Source: an uncultured Clostridia bacterium (lineage in GTDB: Bacteria > Bacillota > Clostridia > TANB77 > CAG-508). Taken from it: a stretch of DNA of 33,332 nucleotides. The notes beneath the pieces were generated by a model. That model made no database searches, was not told the origin of the DNA, and was given only the letters and a program-made list of their open reading frames with translations. Positions within the stretch are counted from its first letter, which is position 1; every line of letters begins with the position of its first letter. The stretch lies in NCBI GenBank assembly GCA_947623475.1, contig CANQGV010000004.1, positions 1-33,332 of the forward strand, in the 5' to 3' direction. Below, piece by piece: positions 17,397 through 25,759 of this stretch. A program made the position numbers and the translations under genes.

Positions 17397-17786
17397 CTAA
17401 AATATATTTTCTAATTTAACTGCTAATTTATCTTCAATATGCCCTAAAATAAATATTGTTGAATCTGATTTAACAACTGCTTCTTGATATTCTTCCATTT
17501 CTATATTACTTTGAATTTCTGTAAGTCCTTGTTCTATTTTTTCTAGTTCATCATGTTCTATAAAATATGCAAGTTTGTTTTGTTTTTCTTTCCAATTGTT
17601 AAATAATTCATCTATTTTACTTTTTGCATCCTCTTGTTTTACTTCTTCTATTGCTATTATGTTTCGTAGATTTTGTATTTCATCAGATGTGCTTTTCATT
17701 GATTCTTTTGCATATTCATTTGTTGTATTGTTCCCAATAATAATAGCTATAACAGAAATTGTTGATATTACTATTTCTTTAATCAT
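17397..17786 (-). CDS. DUF4363 family protein
   Basis: A 129-residue protein with an N-terminal membrane helix (residues ~4-20, VISTISVIAIIIG) and an exported, mostly helical, charged domain (NWKEKQNKLAYFIEHDELEKIE, with likely coiled-coil helices). This matches DUF4363, usually found beside DUF421 (YetF-like) genes in Clostridia. Function is unknown. Its ATG overlaps the TGA stop of the DUF421 gene as ATGA, so the two are translationally coupled and presumably act together at the membrane. Confidence 0.85.
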   Translation of the reverse strand: MIKEIVISTISVIAIIIGNNTTNEYAKESMKSTSDEIQNLRNIIAIEEVKQEDAKSKIDELFNNWKEKQNKLAYFIEHDELEKIEQGLTEIQSNIEMEEYQEAVVKSDSTIFILGHIEDKLAVKLENIF

Positions 17787-18466
17787 ATTTTATCTTTCCC
17801 TTCTTTTTTTTGGCAAAAAAATTGTCCTTTTCCATCAATTGTAGCAACTAATGCTTCTTCTGGTTTGAATCCAAACTTTTTTATTTCTTTTTCTAACCAT
17901 GTATAGTTTTTTCCTAATTTTTCTAAATTTTTATACATAATTCTTCCGTCTACTACTAAGTCATAAGATATTCCTTCATAATCTGCTTGTATATTAAAGT
18001 CTTCTGGTGTTGTAGTTCTTTTTCCAGGTTTTTGTATTACTGTTACTTCACCACTTGTTTCTAATATTGCATACTCTACATCTCCCAAAGAATGTATATC
18101 TTTGCTTCTTAATCTTTCTTCTAGTTCATTTATTGTAAATCTTTCTTTTCGTAATGCATATTCATCAATTTTTCCTTTACTTATTAGTATTTGTGGCTTT
18201 CCACACATTATTTCTCTCATTCTTGTACTTTTTAAATTTATAATAGATATTAATAAGTGCATTACTAATAGTCCTATTATTGGTATTATTCCATTTGATA
18301 TTGGAATTCCAACTTCTGTCATTGGTATTGAAGCTAAATCAGCAATCATTATTGAAATTGCAAGTTCAAAAGGTTGCATTTGCCCTATTTCTCTTTTTCC
18401 CATTATTCTCATAACTACTAATACAATAATATATAAGATTACTGATCTAAAAAATGTAATAAGCAT
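17783..18466 (-). CDS. DUF421 domain membrane protein (YetF-like)
   Basis: A 227-residue protein with three N-terminal membrane helices (up to residue ~80), including the family signature VVMRIMGKREIGQMQPFELAI, followed by a cytoplasmic domain with GKPQILISKGKIDE, DIHSLGDVEYAILETSGEVTVIQ and a C-terminal VATIDGKGQFF. Members such as YetF and the spore proteins YkjA/YrbG are widespread in sporeformers; the biochemical role is not known to me. ATG 18466 follows AAAGGAG. It is the first gene of a two-gene operon. No convincing promoter could be picked in the A-rich region upstream. Confidence 0.9.
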   Translation of the reverse strand: MLITFFRSVILYIIVLVVMRIMGKREIGQMQPFELAISIMIADLASIPMTEVGIPISNGIIPIIGLLVMHLLISIINLKSTRMREIMCGKPQILISKGKIDEYALRKERFTINELEERLRSKDIHSLGDVEYAILETSGEVTVIQKPGKRTTTPEDFNIQADYEGISYDLVVDGRIMYKNLEKLGKNYTWLEKEIKKFGFKPEEALVATIDGKGQFFCQKKEGKDKI

Positions 18467-18573
18467 CTTTTTTCTCCTTTTTGTTTTTATTACATATTTT
18501 TTACTTTTTTTTAATTTTTTATACAGATTTTTTTGAATATTTTTTTTTATTTTGTGAATACTATTTTTATAAC

Positions 18574-18613
18574 CTTTAAAATTTTCATTTTTTTATGAAA
18601 ACAACTTTTAAAG
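18574..18613 (+). promoter_or_regulatory. Leader stem-loop before the small membrane protein gene
   Basis: Outer arms CTTTAAAA (18574-18581) and TTTTAAAG (18606-18613) and inner arms TTTTCAT (18582-18588) and ATGAAAA (18595-18601) form a 15-bp stem with a six-T loop and a four-base bulge (CAAC). It lies just upstream of the AAGGAGG ribosome binding site and downstream of a possible promoter (TTGAAT, 17 bases, AATACT). Confidence 0.5.
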
Positions 18614-18635
18614 TATTAATAAGGAGGTTGGAACA

Positions 18636-19007
18636 ATGTCAGATAGTCAAAGTACTGGTAATAGTGGTACATCTACTGCATGGCAAGTTATAGGTAGACT
18701 AGTCGCTGCAGCTGTTGTGTTAGCAATAACTGCCTTTTTCACTCCTGGTTTTTCAATTAATAATATTTGGTCTTTAATTCTTGCAGCTGTTGTGTTAACT
18801 GTTATGGATTATTTAATTGTTAAATTTACAGGAATTCAGGCTAGTCCATTTGGTAAAGGTTTTGTTGGTTTTGCATTAGCTGCAATTATTTTGTATGTAA
18901 CTCAATTTTTTGTAGCTGGTTATTCTATTTCTTGGATGGCAGCTATTATAGGTGCACTAATATATGGTGTTGTTGATTATTTCATCCCAGGAAATCAACA
19001 AATGTAG
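18636..19007 (+). CDS. Small four-helix membrane protein (YvlD/holin-like)
   Basis: A 123-residue protein: a polar Ser/Thr/Gly-rich N-terminus of ~16 residues, then four hydrophobic segments (about 18-38, 43-62, 75-95, 98-116). GFSINNIWSLILAAVVLTVMDYLI and the VDYFIPG ending suggest the YvlD/'phage holin' superfamily of small membrane proteins. There is no lysin or other phage gene nearby, so a lytic holin role is unlikely. ATG 18636 has an excellent TAAGGAGG 8 bases upstream. It is a single-gene unit with its own leader hairpin and a strong terminator. A paralogous two-fold repeat (helices 1-2 and 3-4 share the GYSI/FSI turn) is visible. Function is unknown. Confidence 0.75.
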   Translation: MSDSQSTGNSGTSTAWQVIGRLVAAAVVLAITAFFTPGFSINNIWSLILAAVVLTVMDYLIVKFTGIQASPFGKGFVGFALAAIILYVTQFFVAGYSISWMAAIIGALIYGVVDYFIPGNQQM

Positions 19008-19020
19008 CTTTTAAATCAAC

Positions 19021-19068
19021 AAAAAAAGATACGAAAAATTATATACATAGTTTTTCGTATCTTTTTTT
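19021..19068. terminator. Bidirectional intrinsic terminator
   Basis: A perfect 18-bp inverted repeat: seven A, GATACGAAAAA on one side, TTTTTCGTATC and seven T on the other, with a 12-base loop. The A and T tracts let it end transcription from both strands, here between the converging small membrane gene and the UDP-sugar pyrophosphorylase operon. Confidence 0.93.
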
Positions 19069-19074
19069 ATAATA

Positions 19075-19764
19075 CTAACTTTTTAATTCCATTTTTTGAT
19101 TTTCTGTCATATATAATTCTGGTTTATTTGATACTTTTTTTAATTCTGGTATAAAACCTCTTACTTGTGTTAATGGGAATATCCATGTATATGGACCAAT
19201 AAATGTTCCTGGTAATGATGCCGAATTTGCTCCCATTCTTGAGTTGTCTCCTAATACCAATCCAAAGAAATCTGACTCAGTATCACGAATATTGCTTTGG
19301 TCAAATTTTCTATTTGCTGTAATTACTCCTGATCCTATTCTTGCACTTTTTCCTAAAATACTATCTCCTACAAAAGCTAAGCTCGCTACTTTTGCTCCTT
19401 TTTGTAAAACTGCTGCTTTTACTTCTGAATTAAATCCTATTGAACAATTATCTGATATTATAGTTCCTGGACGTATATATGCACCTGGTTTTATTTCAAC
19501 ATTTTCTCCTATATATACAGGTCCTTCTATTGTAACATTTCCATATATTTTTGTTTTTTTGCCTATATAATAGTTTCCTATAAATGTTACTTCTCCTAGT
19601 AGTTCTCCATTATTTTCTTTTATATTTTTTTCTTCTATTTCTTGTTTTAGGTATTTTTTTGCATTTGCTCTTATTTCCCATACGTTTTCTACATTTTCTA
19701 ATAAGTTTTTAAATATTTCATTATCTTCATAATTTTTAAAATAATATTTATAGTTTGTTTCCAT
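19075..19764 (-). CDS. Left-handed beta-helix nucleotidyl/acyl-transferase-like protein
   Basis: A 229-residue protein. A helical N-terminal ~65 residues (NVWEIRANAKKYLKQEI) leads into hexapeptide repeats: TFIGNYYIGKKTKIYGNVTI, PVYIGENVEIKPGAYIRPG, IISDNCSIGFNSEVKAAVL, SILGKSARIGSGVITANRKFD, LGDNSRMGANSASLPGTFIGP. This resembles the C-terminal half of GlmU and archaeal-type sugar-phosphate nucleotidyltransferases, but no nucleotidyltransferase domain is attached. It follows the UDPGP-family gene by 18 bases, so together they look like a split GlmU. Acetyltransferase activity is inferred; the usual GlmU catalytic His/Lys residues could not be assigned by eye. ATG 19764 follows AAGGAG. Confidence 0.82.
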   Translation of the reverse strand: METNYKYYFKNYEDNEIFKNLLENVENVWEIRANAKKYLKQEIEEKNIKENNGELLGEVTFIGNYYIGKKTKIYGNVTIEGPVYIGENVEIKPGAYIRPGTIISDNCSIGFNSEVKAAVLQKGAKVASLAFVGDSILGKSARIGSGVITANRKFDQSNIRDTESDFFGLVLGDNSRMGANSASLPGTFIGPYTWIFPLTQVRGFIPELKKVSNKPELYMTENQKMELKS

Positions 19765-19782
19765 TTATAAACTCCTTTTTAT

Positions 19783-21048
19783 TTATACTGTGATTTTTTT
19801 CTTTTGCCAAAATTTTTCATATAATTCTTTAGCTGTTCTTGGACTATCTGCACCTTCTTTGTTTTTTACTGGTGCAAATTCTTCTTCTCTTTTTACTCTT
19901 AATACTGACATATCATCAAATAAATCAAATGCATCAAATATAAATGCTTCAAATTTATATGTATTTGGCTCTGTTGGTATTACTTCTTTTCCTTTTTCAT
20001 CTATATATGTATTTTTCTTTATTGCTGTATGATATATCAATATTTCTTTACTTATTTTTTCTACTGCATCTATTTTGAATAAATGACATGCAATGTTTGA
20101 TTCTCCAAATCTTAATTCTCCATTTGTATCAACTTCTTCTGCCATTTCTGTAGGTAATTCTGAGTATTCTATTACTTTAGGATGTTTATTCATTTTACAA
20201 AATACTCCAACTTTTTCATGAGGGTTTGCTTTTACTACAGATTTTGAAGCTATATCTTGATTTTGTTCTATTGTCATACCTATAAGAGTTATATCAGCTA
20301 ACTTTGCAAGTACATTATCTACTCCTCCTATAAATACCCATTCAATTCCTCTTTCTTTCATGTCTGCTAAAGCTCCTGTTGAACGTAATGATGAAAATAC
20401 TCCACCATTACCATCAGATGCTTCTTTTATTTTCATATCTTTTCCAACTATTAATTTTCCATCTAAACTAAGTAATGGTAATTCACCTTGCATAAAGAAA
20501 ATTATATTATTTTTGTCATATCCAAAATAATTATTCTTTTTGAAAAATTCTTCTGTTGCTTCATTATTTTCTTTACTTGTCATTATATACCATGGAATTG
20601 TTACTCCATATTTTTTATTTGCTTCTTTTAGGTTTTCCGTTAATATTTCAAATATATATTTTCCTTTTCCATATACATCTAATTTAAATGTTCCTTTTGG
20701 TCCATCATGTCCTAGTCTTGTTCCTTGTCCTCCAGCCATTGTAACTACTGCATATTTATTATTTCTTATTATTTCTTCGCCTTTTTTGTCAAATGCATTT
20801 TTTTCGTCATATGTAAGTTTTTCTTTATCAAAGTATTTTATTGCTTCTATTTTATTTTCTTTTATTTCTACTTCTTTTTTTGTATTTTCATATAATTCTG
20901 TTAATTGATTAAAATCTATTTTTTCTATTTGTCTAATTAGTGTATCTTTTTTTTCTCCATCTAATTTGTTTAACAATTTTATTATGTGTTCTTGATTATG
21001 TACTTTTAAAATTGTTTCAATTTCTCTAATATCTCCCACTTTGTTCAT
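19783..21048 (-). CDS. UDPGP type 1 family UDP-sugar pyrophosphorylase (UAP/AGX-like)
   Basis: A 421-residue uridylyltransferase of the eukaryotic-type UDPGP family, which makes UDP-GlcNAc or UDP-glucose from UTP and the sugar 1-phosphate. It carries the UTP-binding VVTMAGGQGTRLGHDGPKGTF (residues 101-121), IPWYIMTS, FFMQGELPLLSLDGK, the sugar-site GGVDNVLAKLADITLIG, and NPHEKVGVFCKMN. These match human AGX/UAP better than bacterial GalU or GlmU. An N-terminal helical region of ~95 residues precedes the domain. It may supply UDP-GlcNAc for the glycan dehydratase upstream in the window, which is inference. ATG 21048 follows AAGGAAGG. Confidence 0.88.
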   Translation of the reverse strand: MNKVGDIREIETILKVHNQEHIIKLLNKLDGEKKDTLIRQIEKIDFNQLTELYENTKKEVEIKENKIEAIKYFDKEKLTYDEKNAFDKKGEEIIRNNKYAVVTMAGGQGTRLGHDGPKGTFKLDVYGKGKYIFEILTENLKEANKKYGVTIPWYIMTSKENNEATEEFFKKNNYFGYDKNNIIFFMQGELPLLSLDGKLIVGKDMKIKEASDGNGGVFSSLRSTGALADMKERGIEWVFIGGVDNVLAKLADITLIGMTIEQNQDIASKSVVKANPHEKVGVFCKMNKHPKVIEYSELPTEMAEEVDTNGELRFGESNIACHLFKIDAVEKISKEILIYHTAIKKNTYIDEKGKEVIPTEPNTYKFEAFIFDAFDLFDDMSVLRVKREEEFAPVKNKEGADSPRTAKELYEKFWQKKKITV

Positions 21049-21141
21049 TCCTTCCTTTTTAAGCTTTCCTTTTATATTATGTATTTTTCCCTAATATTGA
21101 TATATTATCATATTATTTTTATTTTTGCAATAAAATTGTTG

Positions 21142-21170
21142 TCATATTCTTTCTTTTCGCTCCATATAGA
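21142..21170 (+). promoter_or_regulatory. Sigma-E-like promoter of spoIVA
   Basis: TCATATT (-35) at 21142-21148, a 14-base spacer, then CATATAGA (-10) at 21163-21170. This fits the mother-cell sigma-E pattern (KMATATT, 13-15 bases, CATACAHT) except at the last bases. spoIVA in Bacillus is sigma-E dependent, which supports the call. Confidence 0.6.
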
Positions 21171-21214
21171 TTAATAAAGTAATTTAGTACAAACATTTTG
21201 AAGGAGGTATATAG

Positions 21215-22693
21215 ATGGAAAATATAAATCTATATCAAGATATATCAAAAAGAACAAATGGTGATATTTATGTTGGTGTTGTAGGTCCTGTAAGAACTGG
21301 AAAATCTACATTTATTAAGAACTTTATGGATCTTTTAGTTATACCTAATATTGATAATGAATATAAAAAGGAAAGAGCAAAAGATGAATTACCACAAAGT
21401 GCTGGTGGAAAAACTATTATGACTGCTGAGCCTAAGTTTGTTCCAAATGAAGCTGTTGAAGTTTCTTTAGATAATAATTTAAAGTTTAAAGCTAGATTAG
21501 TTGATTGTGTTGGTTATTTAGTAGATAATGCCATTGGTTATATGGAAGATGATGTCCCTAGAATGATTAAAACCCCATGGTTTGATGATGAAATTCCTTT
21601 TGAACAAGCTGCTGAAATAGGAACAAAAAAAGTCATTCAAGAACATTCTACAATTGGTATTTTGGTTACAACAGATGGAAGTTTTTCCGAAATTTCAAGA
21701 GATGATTATATACAAGCTGAGGAACGCGTAGTTTCTGAACTTAAAAGTTTAAATAAACCTTTTGTTATTTTATTAAATTCCAATGCTCCTAATTCAGATT
21801 ACACTTTAAAATTAGCTTCTACTCTTGAAAATAAATATCATGCTAGTGTTATTCCTACTAATTGTGAAAACTTAACTCTTGAAGCTATCAATGAAATTTT
21901 TTCTAAAGTATTATATGAATTTCCAGTTGAGCAAATTGGTGTTAATTTTCCTAAATGGATTGATGGTCTTGATTTTAACCATCCTTTAAAACAAGAATTA
22001 TTTTCTGAAATTTCTAATTGTTTTATAGATATTTCAGTTTTGAAGGAAGTTCCTGATTGTATAAATGTTATTCAAAATACTGAAATAATAAATCAATCTC
22101 GTATAAATAATATAGAACTTGGTAGTGGAAATGTAGACGTTTCTATTGAATTAAAAGAAGATTTATTTTATAAAACTTTATCTGAAATTGCTAATCTTGA
22201 AGTTACTGATGAGTGCGATTTGTTTAGTATTGTTTCAAATTTATCTAAAACAAAAAAAGAATATGATAAAATTTCATATGCTTTAGAGGAAGTAAATAGA
22301 AAAGGTTATGGTATTGTTACCCCTTCAATTGATGAACTTATTTTAGATGAGCCTGAAATTGTAAAGCAAGGATCTCGCTTTGGTGTAAGGCTTAAAGCAA
22401 CTGCTCCTTCTTTGCATCTTATTCGTGCAAATATTGAGACTGAAGTTTCTCCAATTGTAGGCTCTGAAAAACAGTCTGAAGAATTAGTAAATTATTTACT
22501 TTCTGAGTTCGAATCAGATCCTAAGAAAATTTGGGAATCTAATATATTTGGGAAAAGTTTGCATTCTTTAGTTAATGAAGGTTTAAATACCAAACTTTCT
22601 AAAATGCCCGAAGATGCTCAAATGAAATTGCAAGAAACTTTAGAGCGAATTGTAAATGAAGGCTCAGGAGGATTGATTTGTATTATATTATAA
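21215..22693 (+). CDS. spoIVA: Stage IV sporulation protein A, coat-basement ATPase
   Basis: A full-length 492-residue SpoIVA. In sporulating cells it polymerises, driven by ATP hydrolysis, on the outer forespore membrane and is the platform for coat and cortex assembly. The Walker A loop is GPVRTGKST (residues 24-32), followed by the Walker B-like RLVDCVGY and NSNAPNSDYT. The C-terminus is the family-typical MPEDAQMKLQETL and GSGGLICIIL, the extreme tail that contacts the forespore membrane. ATG 21215 is preceded by GAAGGAGG. It stands alone between a sigma-E-like promoter and a strong terminator. Confidence 0.97.
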   Translation: MENINLYQDISKRTNGDIYVGVVGPVRTGKSTFIKNFMDLLVIPNIDNEYKKERAKDELPQSAGGKTIMTAEPKFVPNEAVEVSLDNNLKFKARLVDCVGYLVDNAIGYMEDDVPRMIKTPWFDDEIPFEQAAEIGTKKVIQEHSTIGILVTTDGSFSEISRDDYIQAEERVVSELKSLNKPFVILLNSNAPNSDYTLKLASTLENKYHASVIPTNCENLTLEAINEIFSKVLYEFPVEQIGVNFPKWIDGLDFNHPLKQELFSEISNCFIDISVLKEVPDCINVIQNTEIINQSRINNIELGSGNVDVSIELKEDLFYKTLSEIANLEVTDECDLFSIVSNLSKTKKEYDKISYALEEVNRKGYGIVTPSIDELILDEPEIVKQGSRFGVRLKATAPSLHLIRANIETEVSPIVGSEKQSEELVNYLLSEFESDPKKIWESNIFGKSLHSLVNEGLNTKLSKMPEDAQMKLQETLERIVNEGSGGLICIIL

Positions 22694-22697
22694 TAAT

Positions 22698-22747
22698 AAC
22701 CCCACATACCAACACAATCAAAGATTGTTGGTGTGTAGGGTTTTTTA
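22698..22747. terminator. Intrinsic terminator after spoIVA, also facing the transglutaminase gene
   Basis: AACCC and GGGTT outer arms with ACCAACA/TGTTGGT inner arms form a long, relatively GC-rich hairpin with six T on the plus strand. On the minus strand the tail is only TTATTATTAT, so termination should be stronger for spoIVA. Confidence 0.9.
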
Positions 22748-23860
22748 TTATACTTCAGGATATTGGAAAGCTTTTCCACCTTCTGAAAACTTATTTGAAG
22801 GTGAGTGTGCTTGATTGAATTCTTGTGAAGATTTCATAAAGTATTTTACTTTATCTTCTTGTCTTACTACACCATTTCCTATTACTACTGGATCGTCCCA
22901 TGTTACATCTACTGCATACCATCTACCATTATATTGTACATAATTCCATGCATGTCTTTCTGTATTACCTTTGTTATTTGTACCTGTTCCTACTACTAAT
23001 ATACATGGTATTCCCATTGATTCTAATATATATTTAAATGATCTTGCATATCCTTCACAAACACAAACTCTATTTATTAAAGCTCCATACATATTGTATA
23101 TATTTGGTTTAGATAATGATTCATCATATTCAATTGTATCTATTAAATAATCATGCACCATTCTTATGTCTTGTAAAGCATTTCCTGTTCTTCTACTAAC
23201 AATAGCATTTTTTACTTGCTCAACTTGTGCTAAGGCTTCATTTACTTGTTGTCTTGAAGAAAACTCATCTATTAAATAGTTTGCACCTGATCCGTTATCT
23301 ATATATACTTCAAAACTTTGTCTTCCTGTAGAGTATGTTGTTGTTGCAATGTTTAAATACATTTTATTTGGATCTAAGTAAAATACATCTGGATTGTCAT
23401 ATGTATATGCTTCTACTGCTGATTGATAATATTGTTTTAGTGTAGCTTCTCCATTTTGTGTATTTAATAATTCAGAAAAATAATTTCCGAAATTTATTGT
23501 TGCTGTTCCCGTTTTCATTTCTTCTTTGTTTTTTTCAAATGCGTTATACATGTATTTTTCTGGCTCTTCTAATTGGTTATATAAAAATTTATTTATATTT
23601 ACATTGCTATAATTAGCAGCGTTTCTTTGTTCTGTTTGTATTTCTTGTTCACTTTTTTCTACTACTTTTATTGGTGGTGTTTGAACATCTTCTGTGGTAT
23701 TTGTTGCTGTTGATGAAAATTCAGAAACAAATTCTTCTGGTTCAGATACTTCTTCCATCTTGCCAATTTCTTTCCATATTATAACTCCATATACACCTAT
23801 TACGCCTATTATACATAGTGATATTGCTCCTACCACTATTTTTGAAAATAAATTTTCCAT
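22748..23860 (-). CDS. Membrane-anchored transglutaminase-like protein
   Basis: A 370-residue protein with one N-terminal membrane helix (residues ~8-29), a Thr/Glu-rich linker to ~80, a helical segment, and a transglutaminase-like (papain-fold) domain from ~225. The catalytic triad is visible: Cys268 in VCVCEGYARSF, His303 in RHAWNYV, and Asp318 in VDVTWDDP. In bacteria this fold serves proteases, peptide-crosslinking enzymes and peptidoglycan-associated proteins, so the reaction is unknown. The catalytic domain should face outside. It is convergent with spoIVA and divergent from the germination operon, so a spore-related role is possible but unproven. ATG 23860 follows TAGGAG. Confidence 0.85.
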   Translation of the reverse strand: MENLFSKIVVGAISLCIIGVIGVYGVIIWKEIGKMEEVSEPEEFVSEFSSTATNTTEDVQTPPIKVVEKSEQEIQTEQRNAANYSNVNINKFLYNQLEEPEKYMYNAFEKNKEEMKTGTATINFGNYFSELLNTQNGEATLKQYYQSAVEAYTYDNPDVFYLDPNKMYLNIATTTYSTGRQSFEVYIDNGSGANYLIDEFSSRQQVNEALAQVEQVKNAIVSRRTGNALQDIRMVHDYLIDTIEYDESLSKPNIYNMYGALINRVCVCEGYARSFKYILESMGIPCILVVGTGTNNKGNTERHAWNYVQYNGRWYAVDVTWDDPVVIGNGVVRQEDKVKYFMKSSQEFNQAHSPSNKFSEGGKAFQYPEV

Positions 23861-23877
23861 ATTCTTCTCCTAAGTTT

Positions 23878-23904
23878 AAAATGCTAATTTAATTATAGCA
23901 TTTT
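23878..23904 (-). promoter_or_regulatory. Extended -10 promoter within an inverted repeat
   Basis: TGC-TATAAT on the minus strand (-10 at 23892-23897) serves the transglutaminase-like gene. The -35 (TAGTTT) is poor. The -10 lies inside a 9-bp inverted repeat, AAAATGCTA at 23878-23886 and TAGCATTTT at 23896-23904, which could be an operator. Confidence 0.5.
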
Positions 23905-23915
23905 TATATGTAAAA

Positions 23916-23952
23916 AACTAGTATATTTTTTAATTTTTTACTAATACTAGTT
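23916..23952. repeat. Inverted repeat in the ger divergent promoter region
   Basis: AACTAGTAT (23916-23924) and ATACTAGTT (23944-23952) are perfect 9-bp arms 19 bases apart, between the divergent transglutaminase-like and gerA genes. It could be a regulator binding site; the arm sequence ACTAGT is itself palindromic. Confidence 0.45.
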
Positions 23953-24011
23953 ACTATATAATTTTATTTATTAAAAAAAGTAATAAAAATAAAAGAAGGT
24001 TGAATTTTATT

Positions 24012-25754
24012 ATGAAGTTTAATATGTCAGATTCAAGACTAAAAAAAGAATTTCAAACTTTGTTTCAATATATTCCAAAGAGTGATAATTATTTTTCTTT
24101 GCCTGATAATGAAGATGATGAAAATTATAATAAATCTACAAATGTTCAAAACGAGAAAGAAAAAAACAATCCTAAATATGAAGATATAAAAGAAGTTTTT
24201 CCTACTCTTAGTGTGAATTTAGAATATGTGAAAATGAAGTACAACACAATGATAAATAGTGATATTATTGTTCGAGATTTTACTATCAATGTCCGTGGCA
24301 AACAATATTCTGCTTTTTTATTATATATTGATGGAATGGTAGATTCTCAAATTATGAATGATTTTATTTTAGAGCCTCTTATGATGCGTAATAAAAACAA
24401 TTTATTTGATGGAGGTCAAAATAAGGTTGTCTCAGAAGCTGTTTCAAATAATATAACAGTTAGAAAAGTAAAAAAATTTAATATTGATGAATATTTGATT
24501 AGTTGCCTCATGCCTCAAAATAGTGTTAAAAAGGTTAGTGAATTTAGTGATATTTTTTCTGGAGTTAATTCCGGTAATTGTGCACTTTTTGTGGACACTT
24601 TACCTATTTGCTTTGATATTGAAGTAAAAGGTTTTAAACAAAGAAGTATTGATTCTCCTAATAATGAAATTGTTATTAAAGGTCCTCAGGAAGCTTTTGT
24701 TGAAAATATTAGAACAAATACTTCTATGATTAGACGTATTGTAAACAATGAAAGCTTAGTAATAGAATCTATAAAAATTGGAAGTGTAACAAAAACACCT
24801 TGTGCTATTTGTTATATTCAAGATATTACAAATACAGACTTAATTTCTGAGGTTAAGTTTAGATTAAATAATTTGGAAGTTGACTCTCTTCTTTCTTCTG
24901 GTGAGCTAGAGCAATTAATTACAGATTCTAATGAGCTTGGTATTCCAGAAGTATTATCAACAGAGCGTCCTGATAAAGCTACTAAATATTTATTACAAGG
25001 TAGAGTGGTTGTTTTAATTAATGGCTCTCCTTATTGTTTAATTATGCCTGCTACTTTGGTTGACTTTATGACTTCTCCAGAAGATACTAATTTAAATTAT
25101 AGATTTGGTAATTTTTTACGTGCTTTACGTTTTATTGCTATGATTTTAACTTTACTATTACCAGGAATTTATGTTGCAGTAACAAGTTTTCATCAAGAAA
25201 TTTTACCTACTGAATTACTTTATTCTATTTTAGCAGCTAGAGAAGGTGTTCCTTTCCCTGTTATATTTGAAATTTTAGTTATGGAAATATCTTTTGAACT
25301 AATACGTGAAGCAGGTCTCCGAGTCCCCTCTCCTATTGGTCCTACAATTGGTATTGTTGGAGCTTTAGTTCTAGGTCAAGCAGCTGTTAGTGCAGGAATT
25401 GTAAGTCCAATTCTTATTATAATTGTAGCAATTACAGGTATTTCTTCTTTTGCTATACCTGACTTTTCTTTTGGCTTTCACTTAAGATATTATAGATTTG
25501 TTTTTATAATTCTAGGTTATATTGCAGGATTTTTAGGAATTAGTCTTGGACTATTTGTTTACCTTTCTGTATTGAGTAGTTTACGTTCTTTTGGAGTGTT
25601 TTTTACAGTTCCTTTTTCTCCCCATGTTGATTCTAAAGGTAATTCTTATTTTCTTAGACCTGTATGGGAACGTGAATACAGAGCACCTTTTATTGCTCCG
25701 AAAAAAGAACAATCTCAATCAAATATTAGTATGAAATGGAATGTAAAGGAGTGA
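24012..25754 (+). CDS. gerA: Spore germination protein, GerA family (A subunit)
   Basis: The A subunit of a nutrient germinant receptor in the spore inner membrane. About 580 residues: a hydrophilic N-terminal domain (to ~residue 370) with VFPTLSVNLEYVKMKYN and IVRDFTINVRGKQY, then about five membrane helices with the family's conserved LLPGIYVAVTSFHQEILPT, REGVPFPVIFEILVMEISFELIREAGLRVP and GPTIGIVGALVLGQAAV, then a short basic tail. The symbol denotes the family; which germinant it senses is not readable. TTG 24000 abuts the GAAGG, so ATG 24012 is taken as the start. gerB begins 5 bases after the stop, with its AAGGAG overlapping the gerA end. Confidence 0.94.
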   Translation: MKFNMSDSRLKKEFQTLFQYIPKSDNYFSLPDNEDDENYNKSTNVQNEKEKNNPKYEDIKEVFPTLSVNLEYVKMKYNTMINSDIIVRDFTINVRGKQYSAFLLYIDGMVDSQIMNDFILEPLMMRNKNNLFDGGQNKVVSEAVSNNITVRKVKKFNIDEYLISCLMPQNSVKKVSEFSDIFSGVNSGNCALFVDTLPICFDIEVKGFKQRSIDSPNNEIVIKGPQEAFVENIRTNTSMIRRIVNNESLVIESIKIGSVTKTPCAICYIQDITNTDLISEVKFRLNNLEVDSLLSSGELEQLITDSNELGIPEVLSTERPDKATKYLLQGRVVVLINGSPYCLIMPATLVDFMTSPEDTNLNYRFGNFLRALRFIAMILTLLLPGIYVAVTSFHQEILPTELLYSILAAREGVPFPVIFEILVMEISFELIREAGLRVPSPIGPTIGIVGALVLGQAAVSAGIVSPILIIIVAITGISSFAIPDFSFGFHLRYYRFVFIILGYIAGFLGISLGLFVYLSVLSSLRSFGVFFTVPFSPHVDSKGNSYFLRPVWEREYRAPFIAPKKEQSQSNISMKWNVKE

Positions 25755-25759
25755 TATAA

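Noticed and set aside
17397..18466. DUF421-DUF4363 pair as a toxin-antitoxin module
   Set aside because: Both are membrane proteins of a known, widespread clostridial pair, and neither resembles a toxin or DNA-binding antitoxin.
18636..19007. Prophage holin indicating an integrated phage
   Set aside because: No lysin, capsid, integrase or attachment site is nearby; single four-helix proteins of this type are common chromosomal genes.
21121..21200. Strong sigma-A promoter for the UDP-sugar pyrophosphorylase gene
   Set aside because: A TTGCAA-17-TAATAT candidate exists on the minus strand (about 21102-21130) but matches only four of six bases in each box in very AT-rich DNA, so it was not listed.
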